Of a stretch of DNA of 64,000 bases, positions 1-7,895 are shown one piece after another. The notes beneath the pieces were generated by a model, which was not told the origin of the DNA, did no database searches, and saw nothing but the letters and a program-made list of their open reading frames with translations. Positions within the stretch are counted from its first letter, which is position 1; every line of letters starts with the position of its first letter. Made by a program: the position numbers and the translations under genes. Origin of the DNA: Larkinella punicea (GTDB taxonomy: Bacteria > Bacteroidota > Bacteroidia > Cytophagales > Spirosomataceae); NCBI RefSeq assembly GCF_003334855.1, contig NZ_QOWE01000020.1:1-64000 (forward strand), written 5' to 3'.

Positions 1-105
1 ATGCATAAATGGATCCGGGTGGCCTTAGCCGTCTTACAATCGGGGAAGCCGTTTGATTCTCGACTAAACCTGCCAACCGAAGAAAATTTGGTTTCAAACT
101 TGTAA
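1..105 (+). CDS. 3' end of an unidentified gene running in from upstream
   Basis: An open frame enters from the left edge and stops with TAA at 103-105, giving 34 codons that include the stretch KWIRVALAVLQSGKPFD. Codon use matches the neighbouring genes. The first codon in the window is an ATG, but the real start probably lies upstream. The basic, hydrophobic tail ending in a KPFD-like motif resembles the C-termini of some transposases, but this is only an impression. No function is assigned. A 17-bp-arm hairpin begins 25 nt after the stop. Confidence 0.4.
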   Translation: MHKWIRVALAVLQSGKPFDSRLNLPTEENLVSNL

Positions 106-129
106 AATTTGACAGTTCATAGGCACGGC

Positions 130-179
130 ATGTTTGTAGCAAATCGGATCACCCGGTTCCTGCGATTTGCTACAAACAT
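130..179. repeat. Intergenic palindrome, 17-bp arms
   Basis: Positions 130-146 (core TGTTTGTAGCAAATCG) are perfectly complementary to 163-179, around a 16-nt loop. It lies 25 nt after the stop of the left-edge ORF. There is no T-run behind it, so it is not a classical Rho-independent terminator. Confidence 0.8.
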
Positions 180-232
180 CAGTCCGCTACGCGGCCAATA
201 ATCCCATAGTTCGCGTTAAAATGATAAATACT

Positions 233-274
233 AAATGTAAAAATTATGGACCCACGCGGGCAACTTTTACATTT
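233..274. repeat. AT-rich palindrome with GC-rich inner hairpin
   Basis: AAATGTAAAA at 233-242 pairs with TTTTACATTT at 265-274. The loop contains a small GC hairpin (CCC ACGC GGG, 251-260). It lies about 38 nt beyond the stop of the minus-strand LytS kinase. The TAAATGTAAA core (232-241) recurs in other gaps of this window. It may act as that gene's 3' end structure. Confidence 0.6.
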
Positions 275-312
275 TGCATTGCTCATTTTGCATTTTAAAT
301 TCATTAAAACTC

Positions 313-1362
313 TTACCTCCGCAACAGCGGAACCCTCACCCGGAACTCCTCGCCGTCGTCTTTGATTTCCAGTGCGGGCAGGCCCAGCCGGCGGAAGCGG
401 TCGGTGAGCGTCCCCAGTCCGATGGGAATGGCCGTTACACGAAGCGGTTTGCGCTGAATCGGATTGGAGACCAGCAACTGACCGTCTTCCAGGGTCTCAA
501 TCGTCAGCCGCAACGGTTTTTCGGGCAAAATGACGTTGTACCGAATGGCGTTTTCGACCAGCGTCTGGAGCGTCAGCGGAGGCAGCATATCGTCCAGAAA
601 CCGGTCTTCCACCCGAATGTCGTACGAAATGGCCGGGCCAAACCGCGTCTCTATCAGAAACAGATACGACCGGATAAACTCCACCTCGCTGCGGAGCGAG
701 GTCAATTCCCGCTCGCCTTCCTGCAACAAATACCGGTAGACGCTCGCCAGTTCGTCCAGAAACGCCCCGGCCTGTTTTTTGTCTTCGGTAATGAGCGACG
801 ATAAGGAATTGAGCGAATTGAACAGAAAATGCGGGTTGACCTGGTTTTTCAGCGTGTCGTACTGGCTCTGCAAGGTCGCTTTTTTGAGTGCCTCGGCTTC
901 CGTGATGGCTTCCCGGTTTTTCTGGAGGTAGTACATACTTTCGTAAATCGCCCCCACCAGCAGGGCAAACAGAAGTGCCATGCCGATGTGAATGAGGTAA
1001 ACACGCGGAAATTCGGCCGGTGTAACCATCCCCGTCAAATCCAGGTGGCTCACCACCCAGGTCTCGATGGGTTGCACAGGAATGATCAGCAGCGAATACC
1101 CCAGAAACGTCGTCAGGATGCGCTGCCGAAACTGCGTCCGGTCGGCATAGCGCACCCGCACCTTCATCACCCACCACCGCAACAATTGCCAGGCACAGGC
1201 GGTTGAAACCAGTCCCCAGAGAAAAGCCTGGGCAAACAGACGCCAATCGTAGCCGTATTCATTCATGTAAAAGAACACGAACGGCAAAACCGCCACCGGT
1301 GTGCCGATGATTTGCAGCCATTTGTCGTTGATGGGCTCTACCCGGTTGATGGGTTGGGTCAT
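313..1362 (-). CDS. LytS-type membrane sensor histidine kinase (orphan)
   Basis: A 349-residue inner-membrane kinase of the LytS/YehU class. The N-terminal third has about four membrane segments, followed by a short coiled linker and the His_kinase domain with the phosphoacceptor motif NQVNPHFLFNSLNSL and a C-terminal ATPase with ENAIRYN and GLGTLTDRF. I chose the ATG at 1362 (MTQPINRVEP). An in-frame start at 1500 would add 46 residues of low-quality sequence. This class normally signals to a LytTR response regulator encoded next to it, but none is seen here, so the partner must be elsewhere. The stimulus is unknown. The gene is divergent from the thioredoxin-fold gene to its right. Confidence 0.85.
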   Translation of the reverse strand: MTQPINRVEPINDKWLQIIGTPVAVLPFVFFYMNEYGYDWRLFAQAFLWGLVSTACAWQLLRWWVMKVRVRYADRTQFRQRILTTFLGYSLLIIPVQPIETWVVSHLDLTGMVTPAEFPRVYLIHIGMALLFALLVGAIYESMYYLQKNREAITEAEALKKATLQSQYDTLKNQVNPHFLFNSLNSLSSLITEDKKQAGAFLDELASVYRYLLQEGERELTSLRSEVEFIRSYLFLIETRFGPAISYDIRVEDRFLDDMLPPLTLQTLVENAIRYNVILPEKPLRLTIETLEDGQLLVSNPIQRKPLRVTAIPIGLGTLTDRFRRLGLPALEIKDDGEEFRVRVPLLRR

Positions 1363-1594
1363 GGTCACTTTGTTCACGGAATCGGGTGGTTCTCGTTTCG
1401 TATGGGCCGGATGCGAAGGCGTTAAACCGTTCGCTAAAAGTAGTTTACCGGCAGTCTGTTTCAAAAGATAGTCGGTTGAATCCGCATTTTTAGCCCCCAA
1501 ACCGTCAGATTTCGGTATGGATTTTTTCCGTACGGTTTTATTTCATTATTTTCAGGTTAAAGTATAGTATTCCTACACAACATGAACTATTCCT

Positions 1595-2731
1595 ATGATT
1601 ACCAACCCCTTAATCAAAAGGCTGTACCGACTAACCGGACTGATCGTACTGATCGGCGCGCTGGCTTTTATGCCAAAAGCGGATCATAAAACCCTGGAAA
1701 TCGGTGCTTCGGCCCCGGATTTCTCGCTGCCCGGCGTCGACGGAAAACAGTATAGCCTGAAAAGCTTTGCGGGCTCTCCCGCGCTCGTCATCGTGTTCAG
1801 TTGCAACCACTGCCCCACCGCGCAGGCCTACGAAGACCGGCTGATCCAATTGGTAAAAGACTACAAACCGAAGAAGGTAAGCTTCGTCGTGATTTCGCCC
1901 AACAGCCCGGTCACCGTGAGTCTGGCCGAACTGGGATACACCGATCTGAGCGACAGTTTTGCCGAGATGAAAATCCGGGCCAAGGAAAAAGGCTATAATT
2001 TTCCGTATCTCTACGACGGTGATACGCAAACCACGTCGGAGAAATACGGCCCGGTGGCAACACCCCACGTTTTCATTTTCGACCAAGACCGCAAGCTGCA
2101 ATATGCCGGGCGGTTCGATGCGAAGGAAAGACCGGGCTCGGCCAATGCCGAAGACGCCCGGGCCGCTCTGGATGCGGTATTGGCCGGGCAAAAGGTGCCG
2201 ATGGCCACCACCAAAACCTTCGGTTGTTCGGTCAAATGGATCGAAAAGAGCGATTATATCCAGAAACAGCAGGCAGAATGGGCAAAACGACCGGTTTCTC
2301 TGGCCGATGTGGACGTGGCCGGGCTGAAAAAACTGATCAAGAACGATTCCGACAAACTGCGGCTGATCAATGTCTGGGCGACCTGGTGCGGGCCGTGTGT
2401 GCAGGAATTTCCAGAGTTCATCACCATTGACCGGATGTACCGCGAGCGGGATTTCGAGTTCGTGACAGTTTCGGCCGACAAGCCCGACAAAAAAGCCAAA
2501 GCCCTCGAATTTCTGAAGAAGAAGGAAGCCTCCAACCAAAATTACCTCTTCAGTTCGGACGACAAATACGCGCTGATCGAAGCCATCGATCCCAATTGGC
2601 AGGGTGCCTTGCCCTACACGATTCTGGTGGAGCCGGGCGGCAAAATCGTCTACAGCAAACAGGGGCCGATTGATCCGCTGGAAATGAAACGGAAAATTGT
2701 GGAAAACCGGCTGATCGGGCGGTATTATTGA
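1595..2731 (+). CDS. Two-domain thioredoxin-fold redox protein (AhpC/TlpA-like)
   Basis: 378 residues with an N-terminal hydrophobic segment (about 10-27) that should export or anchor it at the cytoplasmic membrane facing the periplasm. The first domain (about 33-200) is a redoxin fold with the SCNHCPTA motif (C70, C73), a form common in Bacteroidota redoxins. The second (about 225-378) is a TlpA/ResA-like thioredoxin domain with WCGPC (C265, C268), the classical disulfide active site. Two CxxC sites in one chain suggest internal electron relay or a thiol-disulfide oxidoreductase with two partners; the substrate cannot be read from the sequence. The gene stands alone, followed by a long palindrome. 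Confidence 0.85.
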   Translation: MITNPLIKRLYRLTGLIVLIGALAFMPKADHKTLEIGASAPDFSLPGVDGKQYSLKSFAGSPALVIVFSCNHCPTAQAYEDRLIQLVKDYKPKKVSFVVISPNSPVTVSLAELGYTDLSDSFAEMKIRAKEKGYNFPYLYDGDTQTTSEKYGPVATPHVFIFDQDRKLQYAGRFDAKERPGSANAEDARAALDAVLAGQKVPMATTKTFGCSVKWIEKSDYIQKQQAEWAKRPVSLADVDVAGLKKLIKNDSDKLRLINVWATWCGPCVQEFPEFITIDRMYRERDFEFVTVSADKPDKKAKALEFLKKKEASNQNYLFSSDDKYALIEAIDPNWQGALPYTILVEPGGKIVYSKQGPIDPLEMKRKIVENRLIGRYY

Positions 2732-2789
2732 GAAGCGGTTTTTTAATAACAAATGTAAAATATAGGACTTATGTCTGAAAATTTGTTTG

Positions 2790-2877
2790 CATTTAAAACG
2801 CCCCTAAATCCCCTAAAGGGCACTGTCAAATCCGGATCACAAAGTCACCTTTAGGGGATTTAGGGGCGTTTTAAATG
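2790..2877. repeat. Intergenic palindrome, perfect 30-bp arms
   Basis: Positions 2790-2819 are perfectly complementary to 2848-2877, with a 28-nt loop. The arms contain CCCCTAAATCCCCTAAAGG, itself built of repeated CCCTAAA words. It is imperfectly framed by a second inverted pair (AATAACAAATGTAAA near 2745 and the AT-rich run ending near 2946). It fills the gap between the thioredoxin-fold gene and the hybrid regulator, and no gene fits in 2732-3060. Confidence 0.85.
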
Positions 2878-2976
2878 ATGGACGCTAAAGGTAAAAGTGC
2901 GGGATTAGGAAACTCTGTTACATTCATCATTTAACATTTATTATTCCTCCAAAACGTTCTTCATTCAATTAAAAAG

Positions 2977-2984
2977 TATATTTG
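2977..2984 (+). promoter_or_regulatory. Probable -7 promoter box of the HTCS gene
   Basis: TATATTTG matches the Bacteroidota -7 consensus TAnnTTTG exactly and lies 77 nt before the chosen GTG start. No convincing -33 TTTG is seen at the usual spacing. Confidence 0.45.
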
Positions 2985-3060
2985 GCGATCTCAGCAGAGT
3001 CCCGATCGATTGCTAATTCGGAAATCGGCTTCTTTTTCTCCGTCTTTGACTGCACCCACC

Positions 3061-6000
3061 GTGAAAACCGTAAGCCTTGTAACGGGCCTGTTTTTCTGTT
3101 GCTGCCTACTGGCAAATGCCCAGCAATTTGCAGCCTCGGTGAAACACTACGGGCCGGAAAATGGCCTGTCGCACCGCGAGGTGAATGCCATTTTTCAGGA
3201 TCGGCAGGGGATGATGTGGTTCGGAACCAAGTTCGGACTCAATCGCTTCGATGGCAAAACCTTTACGACGTTTACCAAAGACCGGAACGGCCTTGATTTT
3301 GATAATATCCAGTCCATTGCTCAGGATGCGGAAGGGAATTTGTGGCTGATGGGGGCTAAAAGCCAAACCAATGTTACGGTATTTAATCCGCTGACAAACC
3401 AGGCAACCTCTTTTCAGAAAAAGTTTGAAAAGCAACAATTCTCTACTTCTTTTACGGATCTTCAGGGCCTGTCAAGTAGTGATAACGGTACCATCTACTT
3501 AACGAACTACCAGCCCGCTGCGCTCCTCTCCTATCATCCAACGTCGGGCCTGCGTGTAGTTTCGCTCCCGCAATTTAAGACGCTGGGCACCTTCCGGGCA
3601 ACCGCCCATCATACCGTCTGGGCCATTGCGGACGAAAACCGCGTCGTTGAACTCACCGCCGATGGCCGTATTTTACATCAGTTTTCGCACGGAAAAGACG
3701 TCGTCAGTTGGTGTTTTGGGAAGCAAAATGCCGGGATTGAATTCTTCTACACGGTTTATAATCCGGCCCAAAAACAGAATCACCGGTTTTATAGTGTCGA
3801 CGAATCGGGGCATCGGCGGGAGTGGTCACCGGCCCTGCTCGAATCGATGAAACGGTATATGGGGCCAGTTTGCTATCCCTTCGACCGAACTGGTTTGGTC
3901 TGGGATGGCATCAGTTTGCGGGACTCAACCAACCATACTTTACTCACCATTGCCGGACAAACATCCGGCGAAATCATTGAAAACCGGGATTTTTATCGTG
4001 ATCAGAATGGTCAATTCTGGTTAGGAACCAGCTTTGGCGTTTATCAGGTCAAGCTGACTAAAAACCCCTTTCATCGCTTCTTTTATCAGGAAAATAACAA
4101 GGCAAAACAGGTGGCGACGCGGGGCATTACCGTAGTGGGCGATCAGGTTTTCGCTAATCTGGAAAAACTTGGCCTCTTCGCGATTCCGAGACAGGGTGGC
4201 TTACCCAAAAAACTGTACGGGAATACGGTTTTCGCGTACGGTTTAACCTCCAATGAACAGGGAAAAATCTATGCCGGAAACGGCAATCAACTGGTTCAGT
4301 ACATCCCCCCGTCAGACAGATACACCACCCTGCAGTTGCCCAAGTCGTTCGTGGTCTGGGCTCTTCATCCCCTTTCCCCGGAACACTGGTTGGTTGGCAC
4401 TCCAAACGGGTTGCAGTGGGTGGATACCAAAAACGGTCTGTCAAAACCATTTACGGCCTATCATCAATTTCCGGAACTCGCTCAGGCTCATGTGCTCCAC
4501 ATTGCTCCCGACCGGCAGGGCACCATCTGGATTTGTTCCAACGCGGGTTTGTATGTCGTTGACCCAGCCAAAGGCATCACCGCCCGCTACTGGAGTGGCG
4601 GCAAAGGCGGTTTTTACCTGCCCGCCGACAATTTTCAGCATTTCTACCAGGATGCGAAAGGCATTTACTGGCTCGCGACGGCCAATTCCGGCCTCATCCG
4701 CTGGGATCGCCCAAAAAACCGCTTTCGTCAGTTCCGACGTTCGGAAGGCTTATCGAACGATAATATTTATGCGGTTTACCCGGACCGGCGGGGCAATCTG
4801 TGGATGAGCAGCGACTACGGGGTGATGCGGTTCGATCCGGCTCGGCTGACCACCCGGACGTATTTTGTGCAGGACGGCATTACGCACAACGAATTCAACC
4901 GGATTTCGCATTTTCAGGATAAAACCGGACGGATTTATTTCGGGGGCCTCAACGGTATTACCGCTTTTGATCCAAGGGATTTTGAAGCCGAAAAACCGCC
5001 CATTCCGCCACCAATGCGGATTATTTCGTTTCGTCAGTTTGATCCTTCGCTCGATAAACTGATCGACAAAACCGGGGAATTATTGAAAACCAACGAAATC
5101 GTTTTGGAACCGGGCGATCGAACGAGTGTGCTGGACTTCGCACTGCTGAATTATACCGACGCCGAAAAAAACGTCTATGCCTATCAGTTTAAGGGCCTGG
5201 ATCAGGACTGGACGGTTCAAACCGAGTCGTCGCTGCGGCTGGGCAATTTGGCCTACGGCACGTATCAGTTGCTGATCAAAGGACAAGCCGCCAACGGGCA
5301 GTGGTCGGCCAATACGCTGACGATTCAGGTTGAGGTTCGACGGCCTTTTTACCTGCAGATCTGGTTTATCATCCTGACGGTTTTGCTGCTGATTGCCGGG
5401 ATCTGGGGGTGGCTGCGGTGGCGCATCTGGAACCACCAGCAGGAACAGAAACGACTGCAAACCGAAATCCGACAGGCCACTGCCCAAATTCAGGACGACA
5501 AGGAAATCATTGCCCGGCAGGCCCAGGTGTTGCAACGGCTCAACGAAACCAAATCCCGGTTTTTTGCCAATATTTCGCACGAATTCCGCACCCCGCTGAC
5601 GGTTATTCTGGGCATGTCGTCGGAAATGAAACGGTATGACCCCTCGAATCGGATTCGGCGGGCATCCGATCTGATCGAACGCAACGGGGGCAATCTGCTG
5701 CGGCTCATCAATCAGATTCTGGATTTGTCCAAACTCGAAGCCGGCGAAATGCAGCTTCAACCCATCCGGGCCGATCTGGTGAACTTCGCCCGCTACCTCG
5801 CCGAATCCTTTCATTCGATGGCGACCTTAAAGGGCATTCAACTCCATTTCCGGACCGATGTAGAAACCTGCGAAACGGATTTCGATCGGGATAAACTGCA
5901 GGACATCCTTTCCAATCTGTTAACGAACGCGCTAAAATTTACCCCCGCGGGGGGCGATGTGTATTTCCATCTGGCCACCCACGCCACCTGGAATCCGCCG

Positions 6001-7152
6001 GGCGAGGGGTTTTACAAGGACATTTCCCCCACCAAACACCTGGGTGAACCCTGGTTTTCGATCCGGGTACGCGACACCGGGCCGGGCATCGAACCCGAGA
6101 GTTTACGCCACATTTTCGACCGGTTTTTTCAGGGCACCACCCGTCCGGATTCCGAAACCGGCGGAACCGGCATCGGGCTGTCGCTGGTGCGCGAACTGGT
6201 GTTGCTGATGAACGGCGGACTGGCGGTGTGGAGTTTGCCCGGCGCGGGTGCCGAGTTTGTGGTCAGTTTCCCCCGCACCCAAAAGGCTCCGCCAACCGAC
6301 GTTGCGACAACCGACTTTGTTCTTATCAGCCCGGAAAACCGGGCCGAAACCGAACCGGTGATTTCGTTAGCCGGTGACAAACCGGTGCTGCTGCTGGTGG
6401 AGGATAACAAAGATGTCGCCACCTACATCATCTCCTGCCTCCGGAACGAGTACCGGATTATCCGGGGTGAGAATGGCCAGATGGGTATCGATCTGGCATT
6501 TTCAACTATTCCGGACCTGATTTTGAGTGACGTTATGATGCCGCAGAAAGACGGTTTTCAATTGTGTGATGAATTGAAGAACGATCCGCGCACCAGTCAC
6601 ATTCCCATTGTGTTGCTGACCGCCAAAGCCGCAGCCAGCGACCGCATCAGCGGACTCCGGCGGGGTGCGGATGCCTACCTGACCAAACCCTTTCAGCGGG
6701 AAGAATTGCTGGTGGTGTTGGAAAACCGGCTGCAATCCCGGCGCGTCATGCAGGCTTATTACAGCCAACTGGCGCTAAAAACCGCCCCAGACGATCCGGC
6801 GGTTACCGAAGAAACCGACTCACTGGAAAGCCTTTTTTTACTGAAGCTACGGTCGGCGCTGGAAGAACAGCTAGACAATCCCGATTTTTCGATTGAGGCC
6901 ATTTGCCAGCAGATGCGGATGAGTCGCTCCACGCTTCACCTCAAGCTGGTTGCCCTCACCGGTATGTCCACGACCCGGTATATTCGGGCGCTTCGGCTTG
7001 GCAAAGCCAAAGAACTGCTGGTTGCTTCGGACTTGAATATTTCGGAAGTGGCCTACGCCGTCGGTTTTGAAGACCCCAAGTATTTCAGCCGGGTATTTTC
7101 CGACGAATTCGGCATTTCGCCCGCTAACTTTCGCCTTTCGGCCCACCATTAA
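3061..7152 (+). CDS. Hybrid two-component system regulator (HTCS)
   Basis: A 1363-residue one-protein signalling chain. In order: signal peptide (MKTVSLVTGLFF, ending LANAQ), a periplasmic two-component propeller (about 25-640), a Y_Y_Y domain, one membrane segment near 775-795, HisKA (H840 in ISHEFRTPL), HATPase with TNALKF and GTGIGLSLV, a receiver domain (D1157 in LSDVMMPQKDG) and an AraC-type DNA-binding domain at the C-terminus. Such proteins bind carbohydrate fragments in the periplasm and activate nearby genes. I chose GTG at 3061 because it gives a clean signal peptide; TTG at 3010 only adds a non-hydrophobic leader. The next gene is a cupin preceded by paired direct repeats, so it is the likeliest target. 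No SusC/SusD pair is present, which is unusual for a carbohydrate HTCS. Confidence 0.92.
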   Translation: MKTVSLVTGLFFCCCLLANAQQFAASVKHYGPENGLSHREVNAIFQDRQGMMWFGTKFGLNRFDGKTFTTFTKDRNGLDFDNIQSIAQDAEGNLWLMGAKSQTNVTVFNPLTNQATSFQKKFEKQQFSTSFTDLQGLSSSDNGTIYLTNYQPAALLSYHPTSGLRVVSLPQFKTLGTFRATAHHTVWAIADENRVVELTADGRILHQFSHGKDVVSWCFGKQNAGIEFFYTVYNPAQKQNHRFYSVDESGHRREWSPALLESMKRYMGPVCYPFDRTGLVWDGISLRDSTNHTLLTIAGQTSGEIIENRDFYRDQNGQFWLGTSFGVYQVKLTKNPFHRFFYQENNKAKQVATRGITVVGDQVFANLEKLGLFAIPRQGGLPKKLYGNTVFAYGLTSNEQGKIYAGNGNQLVQYIPPSDRYTTLQLPKSFVVWALHPLSPEHWLVGTPNGLQWVDTKNGLSKPFTAYHQFPELAQAHVLHIAPDRQGTIWICSNAGLYVVDPAKGITARYWSGGKGGFYLPADNFQHFYQDAKGIYWLATANSGLIRWDRPKNRFRQFRRSEGLSNDNIYAVYPDRRGNLWMSSDYGVMRFDPARLTTRTYFVQDGITHNEFNRISHFQDKTGRIYFGGLNGITAFDPRDFEAEKPPIPPPMRIISFRQFDPSLDKLIDKTGELLKTNEIVLEPGDRTSVLDFALLNYTDAEKNVYAYQFKGLDQDWTVQTESSLRLGNLAYGTYQLLIKGQAANGQWSANTLTIQVEVRRPFYLQIWFIILTVLLLIAGIWGWLRWRIWNHQQEQKRLQTEIRQATAQIQDDKEIIARQAQVLQRLNETKSRFFANISHEFRTPLTVILGMSSEMKRYDPSNRIRRASDLIERNGGNLLRLINQILDLSKLEAGEMQLQPIRADLVNFARYLAESFHSMATLKGIQLHFRTDVETCETDFDRDKLQDILSNLLTNALKFTPAGGDVYFHLATHATWNPPGEGFYKDISPTKHLGEPWFSIRVRDTGPGIEPESLRHIFDRFFQGTTRPDSETGGTGIGLSLVRELVLLMNGGLAVWSLPGAGAEFVVSFPRTQKAPPTDVATTDFVLISPENRAETEPVISLAGDKPVLLLVEDNKDVATYIISCLRNEYRIIRGENGQMGIDLAFSTIPDLILSDVMMPQKDGFQLCDELKNDPRTSHIPIVLLTAKAAASDRISGLRRGADAYLTKPFQREELLVVLENRLQSRRVMQAYYSQLALKTAPDDPAVTEETDSLESLFLLKLRSALEEQLDNPDFSIEAICQQMRMSRSTLHLKLVALTGMSTTRYIRALRLGKAKELLVASDLNISEVAYAVGFEDPKYFSRVFSDEFGISPANFRLSAHH

Positions 7153-7214
7153 ACAATAGTCCACCTTTTCAGACAATAGTCCACCTTCGTTTTACGACGG
7201 CTCACGTATTCTTG
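7153..7214 (+). promoter_or_regulatory. Paired direct repeats plus -7 box upstream of the cupin gene
   Basis: ACAATAGTCCACCTT occurs at 7153-7167 and again at 7173-7187, a 20-bp period, which is about two helical turns. A -7-like box TATTCTTG (one mismatch to TAnnTTTG) follows at 7207-7214. This spacing is what an AraC-family activator uses when it contacts two direct half-sites next to the promoter. The adjacent HTCS is the obvious candidate, but this is inferred. Confidence 0.6.
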
Positions 7215-7269
7215 TATCGCTGCCCGGGACCCTACCCCTGACGCCCTTTACAACTAAAATATCGTGACC

Positions 7270-7815
7270 ATGAAAGAGTTAGACAAGACCGCTTCGGATC
7301 GAATTCTGGACTTTGCAGCCGCCGGCATGTGGTGGCAGATTACCAAAGATACGAAAGAGACCAACGGTGCTTTTTTTGAAGCCATCAATGTGCTGGTGCC
7401 CGGTTTCGAGGGACCTCCGCAGCACATTCACCCCCAGGCCGAGGAAAGCTACCAGGTGCTGGAAGGCACGCTGGATGTGTGGATCGACGGACAATGGCGG
7501 ATGGTCAAACCGGGCGAAACCGCAACCGTTCCGGCGGGTGTTCCGCACACGCTCAAAAATTCACACGCCCAGGAGGTTCGACTCATCAATATCCACAAAC
7601 CCGCCCTCGGTTTCGAGCGGTTTTTCCGGCGGATGCACACCCTGATTGCTTCGGGCAAATTGACCCTACCCCCCAAGAATTTTGGCTCCCTGATCCGGAT
7701 TTCGATGCTTTTCGTAGAGCATGAAAAAGAAATCAAGTCGACCAACCCGCCCCACGGACTCATGCGGTTTCTGGCGTTCGTGGGCAGTACGCTCGGCTAC
7801 AAGCTACCGGACTAA
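7270..7815 (+). CDS. Cupin-domain protein
   Basis: 181 residues with one conserved cupin barrel in the first 120. Metal-binding type motifs are seen: PPQHIHPQAEESYQVLEG (cupin motif 1, two His and a Glu) and a second motif with VPAGVPHTLKN. The last 60 residues are helical and predicted to be partly hydrophobic (LMRFLAFVGSTLGYK). No signal peptide is visible. I chose ATG at 7270 over GTG at 7264. Function is unknown; single-domain cupins include dioxygenases, isomerases and sugar-binding regulators. It directly follows the HTCS gene and may be its target through the repeats at 7153-7187. Confidence 0.8.
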   Translation: MKELDKTASDRILDFAAAGMWWQITKDTKETNGAFFEAINVLVPGFEGPPQHIHPQAEESYQVLEGTLDVWIDGQWRMVKPGETATVPAGVPHTLKNSHAQEVRLINIHKPALGFERFFRRMHTLIASGKLTLPPKNFGSLIRISMLFVEHEKEIKSTNPPHGLMRFLAFVGSTLGYKLPD

Positions 7816-7895
7816 CCCCCGGAAAAACCGGCCACCTGTCATCGAACCAATGTTCTGACAGTATCCATTTTTCGTCCTTAATCGATCCATGTAAA

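Noticed and set aside
1-105. Calling the left-edge fragment a transposase
   Set aside because: Only a faint resemblance of 34 residues, so it is left as an unidentified ORF end.
1631-2752. 373-codon open frame antisense to the thioredoxin-fold gene
   Set aside because: The plus-strand protein has two clear CxxC domains; the antisense product has none.
3010-3060. TTG start of the HTCS gene at 3010
   Set aside because: The added 17 residues are polar; the GTG at 3061 begins a typical signal peptide.
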